Assembly: GCA_947488845.1 (NCBI GenBank)
Contig: CANLBM010000010.1
Coordinates: 1-64,000, forward strand
From: an uncultured Sphingomonadaceae bacterium
GTDB lineage: Bacteria; Pseudomonadota; Alphaproteobacteria; Sphingomonadales; Sphingomonadaceae
Direction of reading: 5' to 3'
DNA length: 64,000 bases
The notes under the pieces were generated by a model that did no database searches, was not told the origin of the DNA, and saw only the letters and a program-made list of their open reading frames with translations. A program made the position numbers and the translations under genes. This document shows positions 1-10,886 of this stretch, in pieces (positions within the stretch are counted from its first letter, which is position 1; the number at the start of each line of letters is the position of its first letter).

Positions 1-255
1 AAAGCCCACAATCTGGAGCACTCCATGAGCCGGCGCGGAAACTGTCACGACAACGCTGTCGCCGAGAGCTTCTTCAACCTAATAAAACGTGAGCGAATAC
101 GGCGTCGAACCTACAAAACCCGGAAAGAGGCTAGACGGGACGTGTTCGATTACATCGAAATGTTCTACAATCCAAAACGTAAGCACGCTAGGAACGGGAT
201 GTTGTCACCGGCAGAGTTCGAACGGCAGCAAAAAATGAAAACCGAAGGTGTCTAG
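1..255 (+). CDS. IS3-family transposase OrfB, C-terminal part (cut by window edge)
   Basis: The reading frame is open from base 1, so the gene starts outside the window. The visible 84 residues are the end of the rve/DDE integrase domain of IS3-family OrfB. The segment with N-CHDNA-VAESFF carries the last catalytic glutamate of the DDE triad, and the tail YIEMFYNPKRKH with LSPAEFE is the usual C-terminus. OrfB normally acts as the OrfAB fusion made by -1 frameshifting, and OrfA would lie to the left. Nothing shows whether the whole element is intact. Family assignment is firm; the subgroup is not determined. Confidence 0.93.
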   Translation, partial: KAHNLEHSMSRRGNCHDNAVAESFFNLIKRERIRRRTYKTRKEARRDVFDYIEMFYNPKRKHARNGMLSPAEFERQQKMKTEGV

Positions 256-273
256 AAAACTAGGGGCTATTCA
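1..273. mobile_element. Right end of an IS3-family insertion sequence
   Basis: The transposase gene ends at 255 and the sequence 249-273 (gtgtctagaaaac then taggggctattca) looks like the terminal inverted repeat of IS3-type elements, read inward as TGAATAGCCCC. The left end is outside the window, so the matching repeat and target duplication cannot be checked. The boundary at 273 is inferred from the repeat alone. Confidence 0.7.
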
Positions 274-729
274 CTGCGCTGCCATTCCGGTTGCGAAATA
301 TTGCGCCAGTCCTACCTGAGCTTCAGGTCCGGCACCATTACCTTCGATCTGAGCCCCAAAGCTAGCGAGTACAGAATAGCTATCTTGCGCATAACTATCT
401 TCATCATTTTTCCTGCTTGCTACGAACCCGCATGGATGAACGCCCTGCCCGTACTCGACATCCCCAATCGGGCAAGGTGAAAGAAGGTTTCTACCATTGC
501 CTTCTTGATCATCTCCAGTATTAGCCCAAAGCGGCATAATCACAGCTTCCTGTCGATCATATCCAATCAATAGCTCAGGTACCTGATTGACATTCTGACC
601 AACCTTGAGCCCGACATTAGTACTCGTCCCAAACACCATGGTATTGCTATGCCGGGTAGCCTGCACACACCCTGCGGTCAGCGCAATCAGCCCCAAAACA
701 CCTATTTTCTTGTATAATCGACTATACAT
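271..729 (-). CDS. Putative lipoprotein, possibly with an IS-truncated C-terminus
   Basis: Starting at 729 gives 152 residues. The start MYSRLYKKIGVLGL is preferred because a gagggg ribosome site lies about 8 bases upstream. Hydrophobic residues 8-19 end in a lipobox (L-T-A-G-C), so an outer-envelope lipoprotein is expected. The mature part has four further cysteines and no motif I recognise. It overlaps the end of the upstream lipoprotein gene by 28 bases, implying translational coupling. Its TGA stop (271-273) coincides with the outer end of the IS3 element, so the original C-terminus may be longer. Function unknown. Confidence 0.7.
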   Translation of the reverse strand: MYSRLYKKIGVLGLIALTAGCVQATRHSNTMVFGTSTNVGLKVGQNVNQVPELLIGYDRQEAVIMPLWANTGDDQEGNGRNLLSPCPIGDVEYGQGVHPCGFVASRKNDEDSYAQDSYSVLASFGAQIEGNGAGPEAQVGLAQYFATGMAAQ

Positions 730-1142
730 GGATCTTGCCCCTCTAGTGATGAAATGATGCTGGCGGCATTTTCCGCCTGTGCGGCTGATCGCACAACGAT
801 CAGCAATTGGCATTCTGACGGGTCAGCGGTGACCAGATTACTGGCATTCCAGCCGATAAACGGACCTGACTGCCAACCCACTCCCAATGTTTTGATATCT
901 GCAGCCTGCACATTGCCTTGACTCGCCGGCAATTTCAGGCGCGTTATGCCGATATGTGTGCTGTGCTGATATTGAGTGGCTGTAAACCCGTCCTTCGGCA
1001 TTACATTGATCGTTGTACAGCCAGCCAGCGTGCTGTTTGCCGACATCAACAGAATGCCGAAATTACATAATCGCCTCGCCTTGCCCCGACAAAGATGCTG
1101 AGCAACACGACTCGTTAGCTTCTGAGGATGTGAGAATTTCAT
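702..1142 (-). CDS. Putative lipoprotein of unknown function
   Basis: This is a 146-residue product with a long basic N-region, a hydrophobic stretch (FGILLMSANSTLAG) and a lipobox cysteine at about residue 42, which suggests an unusually long lipoprotein signal or a later start. The mature part has a cysteine pair near the C-terminus and no family I recognise. The 3' end overlaps the next lipoprotein gene by 28 bases, so the two are probably co-translated and may act together in the envelope. The gene diverges from uvrA. Confidence 0.6.
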   Translation of the reverse strand: MKFSHPQKLTSRVAQHLCRGKARRLCNFGILLMSANSTLAGCTTINVMPKDGFTATQYQHSTHIGITRLKLPASQGNVQAADIKTLGVGWQSGPFIGWNASNLVTADPSECQLLIVVRSAAQAENAASIISSLEGQDPCIVDYTRK

Positions 1143-1213
1143 AACAACGGGAATATCGAGCTATCGGCCCCAACATCCGTGACCCCCGTCACGCGTCCCC
1201 AAAAAACTCCCTC

Positions 1214-1242
1214 TTGAAAACAGAACAAACATTGAACATATA
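1214..1242 (+). promoter_or_regulatory. Predicted uvrA promoter
   Basis: TTGAAA (1214-1219) and CATATA (1237-1242) are separated by 17 bases, a plausible sigma-70 pair placing transcription start near 1249, about 58 bases before the uvrA ATG. The LexA-type box lies between and partly over these elements, as expected for a repressed SOS promoter. This is a prediction from pattern only. Confidence 0.5.
1223..1237 (+). promoter_or_regulatory. LexA (SOS) box upstream of uvrA
   Basis: The sequence GAAC-AAACATT-GAAC is an exact match to the direct-repeat LexA operator known in alphaproteobacteria (GAAC-N7-GAAC, or GTTC-N7-GTTC on the other strand). It sits 70 bases before uvrA, a classical SOS gene, inside the predicted promoter spacer. 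LexA binding here would block RNA polymerase until DNA damage. Confidence 0.8.
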
Positions 1243-1306
1243 GCGGAAACCACCCTGTTCTTTTGGCCCGCTGGACTCTCTCCGGCATCTTCTGCAAAGC
1301 ACCCGC

Positions 1307-4411
<3,105 letters not shown>

Positions 4412-4486
4412 GCCGCGATCGAAGGAAGCTGCTATTTGTCTGTCAGTGTAATCGCTTGCGCAGCCCGACTGCCAAAGTGGCAATGA

Positions 4487-4858
4487 TTAATAGCGCAGCG
4501 CCTTCGCCTGCCAAAGCAGCAGCAGCGGTGACAGCAATTCGACCGCCATCGCCCCGATTTGCTCGGTCGGTGCCGGGCCCACGGTGAGATAGGACACGGC
4601 CCTTGCGCAGCCGCCGATGAAGAAAAACAATATGCCGAAACGGAACAGGCTCGCCCGTCGTCTCAGATCGCCGGCGCTATAGAAAAACATTGCGGCAACC
4701 CCGAGATAAACCCCGGAATAATAGCGATACTGGTTATCCAGCGCGCTGCTGAACGGCTCGGCACCCATATGCTCCGCCGCTCCGAAAAATATTCCGTTCA
4801 CGCCGAACCAAAGCGGAATGAAAGCAATCAATATTGTGGCAAAGCGGAACGCGATCAT
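4487..4858 (-). CDS. DUF4345-type small membrane protein
   Basis: This is a 123-residue protein with four predicted membrane segments (about residues 5-25, 46-62, 72-92 and 103-119). The pattern of a first helix, GVYLGVAAMFF and a GGCARAVS motif is that of DUF4345 proteins, inner-membrane proteins of unknown function. A strong AGGGGG ribosome site lies 8 bases before the ATG. It is convergent with uvrA and monocistronic as far as can be seen. Confidence 0.75.
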   Translation of the reverse strand: MIAFRFATILIAFIPLWFGVNGIFFGAAEHMGAEPFSSALDNQYRYYSGVYLGVAAMFFYSAGDLRRRASLFRFGILFFFIGGCARAVSYLTVGPAPTEQIGAMAVELLSPLLLLWQAKALRY

Positions 4859-5239
4859 ATGATATCCCCCTGATTTCCCTTCCCGTTGAACGGAGAAGAG
4901 TTTGTGACTATGCAGACTGGCTGCCCAGCCATATTGTATTGAGGTTGCGCTTCCGTCCGGTTGCGAAGCCCCCTCATCCGGCTCCGGCCAACGAATGAAT
5001 TCACAAGCCGTGATTGCTTTTTCCCTTATGAGAGAAAGCTTTCACTCATCGCAAACCCGGAACCACCGATGACCCATTCGACCGGTTCTGATCTTCGTTG
5101 ATCGGTGAAGACTGCCACGGCGGAATCACGCTGTCAATTTTTGTGTGCAATATCAGTCGTAAAGCGACAATCAGCAGAGAAACCGGCGCAGATAACCCGA
5201 TCGTCCGAAGCCTGAACGCAACCTTCGGTTCCAACCCCG
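4859..5239. other. Intergenic stretch without recognisable gene
   Basis: These 381 bases lie between the DUF4345 gene start and the P450 gene end. Only short overlapping reading frames without conserved features occur. It presumably holds the DUF4345 promoter and the end of the P450 transcript. No clear terminator hairpin or repeat was seen. Confidence 0.5.
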
Positions 5240-6637
5240 CTAGAGACGTTCGAGCCGAACCGGCAATCCATCTTTCGGCTGAGGAATCGGAAAGGCCTGC
5301 CACTCCGGTTCATGATCATCCCCGCCCTGCAGGACGATATGGTTCTGGGTCAGCATCGCGTGCATCAATATCTTGATCTGCATATAGGCAAAATGCAGGC
5401 CGAGACACATATGTGCGCCACCGCCAAACGGGACCCATGCATATTTGTGGCGTCCGACACTGTTTTCCGGCGTGAAGCGCAACGGATCGAATTTTTCCGG
5501 ATCGGGCCAGTGTTTTTCCATCTTGTGGACGAATTGCGGGCTGATACCGACATTGGTTCCGGCCGGTATCGTGTAATTACGGAAGGTAAATTCCTTGAGC
5601 GCTCGGCGCGGGATGCTCGGTACCGGCGGGATCAGGCGAAGCGACTCCTTGAATGCCATTTCGGTGAGGTCGAGCTTGCCCAATTGCTCCATGGTCAGCA
5701 CCGTGCCGGCCGGCGCCACCGCCAGGCATTCCTCGCGCAGACGGTCCTGCCATTCGGGATTCTTGGCCAGCAAATAGACCATGCTGGTCGCCGATGAGGT
5801 GATCGTGTCATGCGCCGCCATCATCAGGAAGTTCATGTGGTCGACGACCTCGTCCTCGGTCAGCAACTCGCCATTTTCGTGGGTTGCCAGACAAATCTGG
5901 GTGAAGATATCCTCTCCGCCCTTGGCCCGGCGCTCCTTCACTTGCGGCGTAAAATACTCCAGCAGATACTCGCGCGCCTTCACGCCTTTCCACATTTTCG
6001 TAAACGGGATCGGCTTGCGTGCGATACCGATCGAAGCCTGGACTTCATCGACAAAGGCCTTGTTGATCTTGTCCGCTTCCGGCCCCCAGGGGATGCCGAG
6101 AATGGCGCTGGCCGCGGTGTCGAGCGAGAGCGATTTTATCGCCGGGTAAAATTCGAATTCGGTGTCGCCCCACTCGGCGACACGCTCCAATATGCCGGTC
6201 CCCAGCACCTGGCAATGATGCTTCATCGGTCCGGGCTTGAAGGCAACCGAGAGCGCCTTGCGGTCGGCTCTGTGCCGTTCAAAATCCATCAACATCAATC
6301 CGCGCGGGAAGAGATTGTTCAGCACCGGACCCCATCCCTGTTCGCTGGAAAATATCTTGTCCTTGTTGAACATCACCATTTCGGTCGCGTCCGCTCCGAG
6401 CAGCATGACATTCTGCTTGCCGAAACTATAGGTGCGGTAAACCGAGCCATAGCGATCGAACATATATTTGCCGAAACCGATCGGGTCCTTGATAACCTTC
6501 AGCGTCGTACCGAAAATCGGGATACCGCTTTCACCGGGAATATGGGCCAGTTGATCTTCGCTTGGAGTTTTTACCCAATGCGGATTCGCACTTTCCTGAT
6601 AGGGATATCCATGCGGTTTTGCTGAAATTGTCGCCAC
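5240..6637 (-). CDS. Cytochrome P450
   Basis: This is a 465-residue soluble bacterial P450, a heme-thiolate monooxygenase needing external electron carriers. The I-helix has the oxygen-activating AHDTIT motif (275-280), the K-helix has ESLR (ExxR, 331-334), and the heme loop FGGGAHMCLG (404-413) has the axial Cys411. The GTG start at 6637 follows an AGGAG site by 8 bases. The N-terminal sequence (IPGESGIPIFGTT) and the FKPGPMKHH segment recall the CYP120/CYP26-like branch rather than CYP153, but the substrate is not deducible. No ferredoxin or reductase gene is adjacent. Confidence 0.92.
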   Translation of the reverse strand: MATISAKPHGYPYQESANPHWVKTPSEDQLAHIPGESGIPIFGTTLKVIKDPIGFGKYMFDRYGSVYRTYSFGKQNVMLLGADATEMVMFNKDKIFSSEQGWGPVLNNLFPRGLMLMDFERHRADRKALSVAFKPGPMKHHCQVLGTGILERVAEWGDTEFEFYPAIKSLSLDTAASAILGIPWGPEADKINKAFVDEVQASIGIARKPIPFTKMWKGVKAREYLLEYFTPQVKERRAKGGEDIFTQICLATHENGELLTEDEVVDHMNFLMMAAHDTITSSATSMVYLLAKNPEWQDRLREECLAVAPAGTVLTMEQLGKLDLTEMAFKESLRLIPPVPSIPRRALKEFTFRNYTIPAGTNVGISPQFVHKMEKHWPDPEKFDPLRFTPENSVGRHKYAWVPFGGGAHMCLGLHFAYMQIKILMHAMLTQNHIVLQGGDDHEPEWQAFPIPQPKDGLPVRLERL

Positions 6638-6812
6638 GGGTAGAGCTCCTGAATTAAAGTTACATGATCTTACTAGCTACTTTCATCAATGTCAGCAAGA
6701 GCCTCCATTCATCCGTTATTCAATCGCTGCAACATAGGATTGGCAACAGTTGAAAATGAATCGCGTATCGGCACATGCAGTGCCGCTATGGCCGGTTCCG
6801 ATGGGAAAAATC

Positions 6813-7520
6813 ATGATCAAGTTTGGGATACCCGGAACCCTGAAATCTGTCATTGCGGTCGGCGCGCTTTTGGGGCTGGGCGGCTGCATGTATGGCGGCA
6901 CCGGCTATTATGGTGACGGTTATGTCAACAATGCCGGCTATCAATGCGACCCTTACGCGCCCTTCGACGACTATTATGCGTGCGATTCCGGCTATGGCTT
7001 TGCCAATATCGGTTTTGGCGGCGGCTGGTATGATCAATATTATTATCCCGGCTATGGCATCTACATCTTCGATCGCGGCGGCAGACGCCATGCAATGCGT
7101 GACAATCACCGGCGCCACTGGGCCAGACAAAGGGCCGAATATGGCGGGCATCACGTCAGAGACCGCAATCTTCATCCGCAGCAGCGAGCCGATCGACGCG
7201 ACCGGCGGGGTGATCGCCGTGACGGCGCGCAGGATCAACGACGCGGCAATCGGGGTGACAATATCGGCACGCGCAGCAGCCGCAGTGATCGTCCCGTGAC
7301 AACGCGACCCGGTCGAAATAGCCAGGCCGCCCCGACCCGCAATCGCGGTGATCGGACGAGACCAACGGGCCAGCGACCGGCGAGGGCGGTCGAACAGCCG
7401 CAAAGTCGGGCCGAACCGGCTGCACGGCCAGCGGAAACATCCCTGCCAGCGCGGGTGGAGCGCCCCCGCTCTTCACCGAGAACCAACCGCAACGGGCGCG
7501 AACGTCTTAACGACGACTAG
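6813..7520 (+). CDS. Lipoprotein with Tyr/Gly-rich and Arg-rich regions
   Basis: Starting at the ATG at 6813 (GGGA about 6 bases upstream) gives a 235-residue protein with a clean lipoprotein signal: hydrophobic GTLKSVIAVGALLGLGG followed by cysteine. The mature part has a Tyr/Gly-rich first third, then a very basic Arg/Asn/Asp-rich half ending in poorly ordered sequence. I do not recognise a family. The composition suggests a disordered, envelope-anchored protein that might bind polyanions. Upstream starts in the same frame at 6750 and 6801 are possible but would spoil the signal peptide. Confidence 0.6.
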   Translation: MIKFGIPGTLKSVIAVGALLGLGGCMYGGTGYYGDGYVNNAGYQCDPYAPFDDYYACDSGYGFANIGFGGGWYDQYYYPGYGIYIFDRGGRRHAMRDNHRRHWARQRAEYGGHHVRDRNLHPQQRADRRDRRGDRRDGAQDQRRGNRGDNIGTRSSRSDRPVTTRPGRNSQAAPTRNRGDRTRPTGQRPARAVEQPQSRAEPAARPAETSLPARVERPRSSPRTNRNGRERLNDD

Positions 7521-7664
7521 TTCCGCTTGACGTTCATCTGCCAGCAAAAGCTTCGCAAATGGGCCGTTCTCGGGCAACCGCCCGGCCAATGGTTAAGACA
7601 ATTGTAATCATCGCCATTAGCCTATATCCTGCATTCCCGAGTGAAGTTTCGAGGAATTTTGGCG

Positions 7665-8753
7665 ATGGCGACTGCATTTAGCGATATTCAACCCGATGAT
7701 TACACACCGTTGGAACAGCATCCGCAGCATGGCGTCATCATTGGCGGACCGGCCGCTCGGGCTAAGCGCATCGAATATGGCATCTTGCTCTCGACAATGG
7801 TGCTGGGTTCGCTCGGAGCCCTGTACTGGACCCTCACCCATAACACCGGCTGGGTAGAATGGTCTGCCTTCCTGTTCGGATTTGCCCTGATCAACATGGG
7901 CGTCGGTATCGGCTATCACCGTTATTTCACCCATCGCGCCTTTGAAGCGGGCCCAAAAATGCGTCTTGCCATGGGCATCATGGCGCAGATGGCCTGCCAG
8001 GCTTCGGTACTCAAATGGGCGGCCGACCATCGCCGTCATCACGCTTTTTCTGATGATGTCGGAGATGTGCACAGCCCCTATGTCGATGGCCACGGCAAGA
8101 AAATGTCGAAATGGAAAGGCCTTGGCATCGCCCATTTCGGCTGGCTGTTCGACAATACGACTTCGGACATGAACGTTTACGGCAAGGGACTGATCGACGA
8201 TCCGCAGGTCTTGTGGTGCCATAAGCATCGCTGGTCGATAGCCATCTTCTCGAGCATCATTCTGCCGGCGCTCTGGGCGCTGGCCTTTGGCGGGCCGGAA
8301 TTTATCCTCGGCACCATCCTGATCGGCGGCTTCTTCCGCAATTTCTTCTTCCTGAATTTCGTCATGGGCGTGAACAGCATCGGCCATGTCTTTGGGTCGC
8401 AGCGGTTCAAGACCAAGGACGGATCGCGCAACAACTGGTTCATGGCATGGATGACCTTTGGCGACGGATGGCACAACAACCATCACCAGCACCCCCGCGC
8501 CGCTTCATCGCAAGTCGCGTGGTGGGAATTCGATCTCAACGGACAGATCATCTATCTGTGGGAGAAAATGGGTCTGGTCTGGAACGTCCAGCGCGCCCCT
8601 GCCTATATTCGCAACGAAAAGGGCGAATGGGTCCAGAAAAAAGCGAAAGTCGCAATCCCCGGCCTGGCCGAACCGGAAGCCATGTCGGCTGACGATGGCG
8701 GCGTGATGTTCCCCGCCAAGGACAAACAGCCCCATATCGAGCCGGCTGAGTGA
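7665..8753 (+). CDS. Acyl-CoA desaturase (delta-9 type fatty acid desaturase)
   Basis: This is an integral-membrane di-iron desaturase of 362 residues that introduces a cis double bond into fatty acyl-CoA chains. The three histidine boxes are present: HRYFTH (85-90), HRRHH (122-126) and GWHNNHH near residue 268. Hydrophobic pairs fit the usual four-helix topology (about residues 37-57, 64-83, 189-207 and 210-230). ATG at 7665 is chosen over the GTG at 7641 because GAGGA lies 9 bases before it. The gene is convergent with the type II secretion operon and appears monocistronic. Confidence 0.92.
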   Translation: MATAFSDIQPDDYTPLEQHPQHGVIIGGPAARAKRIEYGILLSTMVLGSLGALYWTLTHNTGWVEWSAFLFGFALINMGVGIGYHRYFTHRAFEAGPKMRLAMGIMAQMACQASVLKWAADHRRHHAFSDDVGDVHSPYVDGHGKKMSKWKGLGIAHFGWLFDNTTSDMNVYGKGLIDDPQVLWCHKHRWSIAIFSSIILPALWALAFGGPEFILGTILIGGFFRNFFFLNFVMGVNSIGHVFGSQRFKTKDGSRNNWFMAWMTFGDGWHNNHHQHPRAASSQVAWWEFDLNGQIIYLWEKMGLVWNVQRAPAYIRNEKGEWVQKKAKVAIPGLAEPEAMSADDGGVMFPAKDKQPHIEPAE

Positions 8754-8772
8754 CGAGAAGCCAAGCGTTCTA

Positions 8773-9246
8773 CTAATGTGATCGCAAGGTTATGGTTGCG
8801 GAGACCGCGCCATTGCCAGCCGGATTGACGTTGAGCGCTTCGACCGCGATTCCCTCCCGTTCGATCCGTGCCAGCCAGCCAAACAGCGCTGCCGGCTTGG
8901 CCGATTCTATCACCATGTTGACCCGGTTGCCCGATTGCGGCACGACGGAGCCAACTGCGATTCCCGTCTCACCCGCACTCTGGCTGACGAACATATCGAT
9001 CGCACCGCTGAACTTCACCGTCGTCCCGTCGACCGGCTGCTGAAGCGCAGCAACCTTGGACTCTATCCGCGCCTGCTGCTCGACCGCATCGACATAGCGT
9101 TCTTCAGCCGTGGTCATCGCACCAAGCATCGGTCGCGCCATGCCGTAATAGCCCACCAGTCCAGCCAATAGCAGAGCGGCGACCCCGACCAGGATCCTCT
9201 CCCGCTGGCTGAGCCCGGAAAACCAGTTTCTCGCATTGTCGATCAT
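8773..9246 (-). CDS. gspM: Type II secretion system protein M
   Basis: This 157-residue inner-membrane protein has a short cytoplasmic start (SQRERILVGVAAL), one membrane helix (about 19-38), a coiled-coil-prone stretch and a periplasmic ferredoxin-like domain. That is the GspM layout, which binds GspL in the assembly platform. It is the last gene of the gsp operon and overlaps gspL by four bases (ATGA). Sequence identity in the family is low, so the call leans on topology and position. Confidence 0.87.
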   Translation of the reverse strand: MIDNARNWFSGLSQRERILVGVAALLLAGLVGYYGMARPMLGAMTTAEERYVDAVEQQARIESKVAALQQPVDGTTVKFSGAIDMFVSQSAGETGIAVGSVVPQSGNRVNMVIESAKPAALFGWLARIEREGIAVEALNVNPAGNGAVSATITLRSH

Positions 9247-10379
9247 GGCGCCCTCACCGTAATATCCGCCTGTGCCGACCCGGTGGCATCGGTGCGCGGA
9301 GTCGCGGTGATGACGAAGCCCGCTTCCTGCAACGCGAGAAGAGCCGGATTGATATCCTCGTTGCGAACCGCGGACAATGTCGCCGTCACGATCCCGTTTT
9401 CACCATAAGCCATGCGCGTCATCGACACGTTCGGGACCTGTTGCAACGCGGAATAGAGTGCCGACGCCGGAACCGGGAACATGATATTACCCCGATTTTC
9501 GGCAATCAGCCGCTGGTCCAGCGCGCGTTCGGCGCTGTCCGGATTTTCCTGATCGCCAATGACGGGAGCGGCACTGGCAAGAGCGGCCTCATCCGCCGCG
9601 CTGGCAGCCCAATGATATTTGGCCAGTTGCACCAGCGGGATGGCAAACGACAATATGACCAGCGCCGCCGCCATCCAGCCGAGCCGGCGCTTTTGCTTTG
9701 CGTCGATCGCCCGCTGCGTCTTTTTCGCAAAGGGTCCGCTGCGAAAATTCAGATCGCATTTTTCGGAAGCACCGGCCAGCATGGCGTCAAATGCAACGCC
9801 GGTGACCGGAACAATGGCCTGATCGGCAAATAGAATCTCCCGCAGCGCCGGATCATCGGCGGCGATGAGATTGTCCGCGCGAACGACTTGATCGAAACCG
9901 AAATCCGCTGACGCCGCGTCATCACCGGTACCGGGCAGCAACCAGCCCGATGGAAGAATCTCATCCGGGTCCAGTTCCAGCGCCTGCAAGCGCACCAGTC
10001 CGGCAGACAATATATCCCGTCCGACCGACGCGGTGACCACCGCGCCTGCACCATCCCCCGTGTCAATCATTGTCGCGACGATATGGAGGTTTGCGCTGTC
10101 CAGACTATTGGCTTTCGCCGTCATACTCGCAGCGGCAAGCGCCTGATTGTCGGTCACGTCGCTGATCGCTGCATGCGCCATGATCGTGGTCAGATGCGAC
10201 GCGACCAGCGAAACCACGCGAATATCCGCCTGCGCCTCGTCCGGACCATCGCCAAGCGAAGCAACCCGGGGATCCGGATCGCATCCCGCGGCCTGCACTG
10301 CGCCATCGGCGACGCGCCACCAATAGAGGGCTTCGTCATCGGCGGCCGGAAAGGCGATCAGGAGAAGATTGGGGTTCAC
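9243..10379 (-). CDS. gspL: Type II secretion system protein L
   Basis: This 378-residue protein has a cytoplasmic actin-like N-terminal half, a basic linker followed by one membrane helix (about 233-254, MAAALVILSFAIPLVQLA) and a periplasmic C-terminal domain. GspL links the ATPase GspE to the membrane platform. It begins with GTG 12 bases after gspG, exactly where gspH-I-J-K would be expected in a canonical operon, and overlaps gspM by four bases. Confidence 0.88.
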   Translation of the reverse strand: MNPNLLLIAFPAADDEALYWWRVADGAVQAAGCDPDPRVASLGDGPDEAQADIRVVSLVASHLTTIMAHAAISDVTDNQALAAASMTAKANSLDSANLHIVATMIDTGDGAGAVVTASVGRDILSAGLVRLQALELDPDEILPSGWLLPGTGDDAASADFGFDQVVRADNLIAADDPALREILFADQAIVPVTGVAFDAMLAGASEKCDLNFRSGPFAKKTQRAIDAKQKRRLGWMAAALVILSFAIPLVQLAKYHWAASAADEAALASAAPVIGDQENPDSAERALDQRLIAENRGNIMFPVPASALYSALQQVPNVSMTRMAYGENGIVTATLSAVRNEDINPALLALQEAGFVITATPRTDATGSAQADITVRAP

Positions 10380-10391
10380 GCGCTGTGGATC

Positions 10392-10865
10392 TTATTCAGC
10401 GTAAATGTCGGCATTGTCATCTTCGCCGCCCGGCGCGCCATCCGCACCCAGCGAATAAAGATCAAAGCCGGGACCCTGACGGCCTGGATTGTCATATTGA
10501 TAGGGCCGTCCCCACGGGTCGTCGGGCAGCTTCTTGATATAGCCGCCCTGCCGGTAGCGTGCGGTCGTCGTCAGCGAGGCGGGTGGCGCAATCAACGCCT
10601 GCAGGCCGTCGGACGAGCCGGGATAGCTCAGATTGTCGAGCCGGTACATCTCCAGCGCCTGACCAAGCGTCGCAATATCGGCCCGCGCCTTCTGGATCAT
10701 CGCTTTATCCTGACTGGGCAATACATTGATCACCACAATCGTCGTCAGCAGCCCGAGGATGAAGATCACCACCATCAGCTCGACCAGCGTGAAGCCGTTG
10801 CGCTTTTTCTGTGTCTTTGGTTCCGGAACCGAAACCGCGTCTGGATTTTCAATATCTGTCGTCAT
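10392..10865 (-). CDS. gspG: Type II secretion major pseudopilin
   Basis: This pseudopilin precursor has 157 residues from the ATG at 10865, chosen because AAGGA lies 7 bases upstream; an ATG at 10871 is too close to it. The prepilin peptidase site is NG-FTLVELMVV with the conserved Glu at +5, followed by the hydrophobic helix. The C-terminus has the calcium-binding loop with LGADGAPGGE and NADI. The leader before the cleavage site is 24 residues, much longer than the usual 6-10 or so. It polymerises into the periplasmic piston. It follows gspF by 21 bases. Confidence 0.95.
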   Translation of the reverse strand: MTTDIENPDAVSVPEPKTQKKRNGFTLVELMVVIFILGLLTTIVVINVLPSQDKAMIQKARADIATLGQALEMYRLDNLSYPGSSDGLQALIAPPASLTTTARYRQGGYIKKLPDDPWGRPYQYDNPGRQGPGFDLYSLGADGAPGGEDDNADIYAE

Positions 10866-10886
10866 GATCATTCCTTTTTTCCGGCC

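Noticed and set aside
5240..6637. Assigning the P450 to the CYP153 alkane hydroxylases
   Set aside because: Its N-terminal and central segments look unlike CYP153, and no ferredoxin/reductase partner genes are present.
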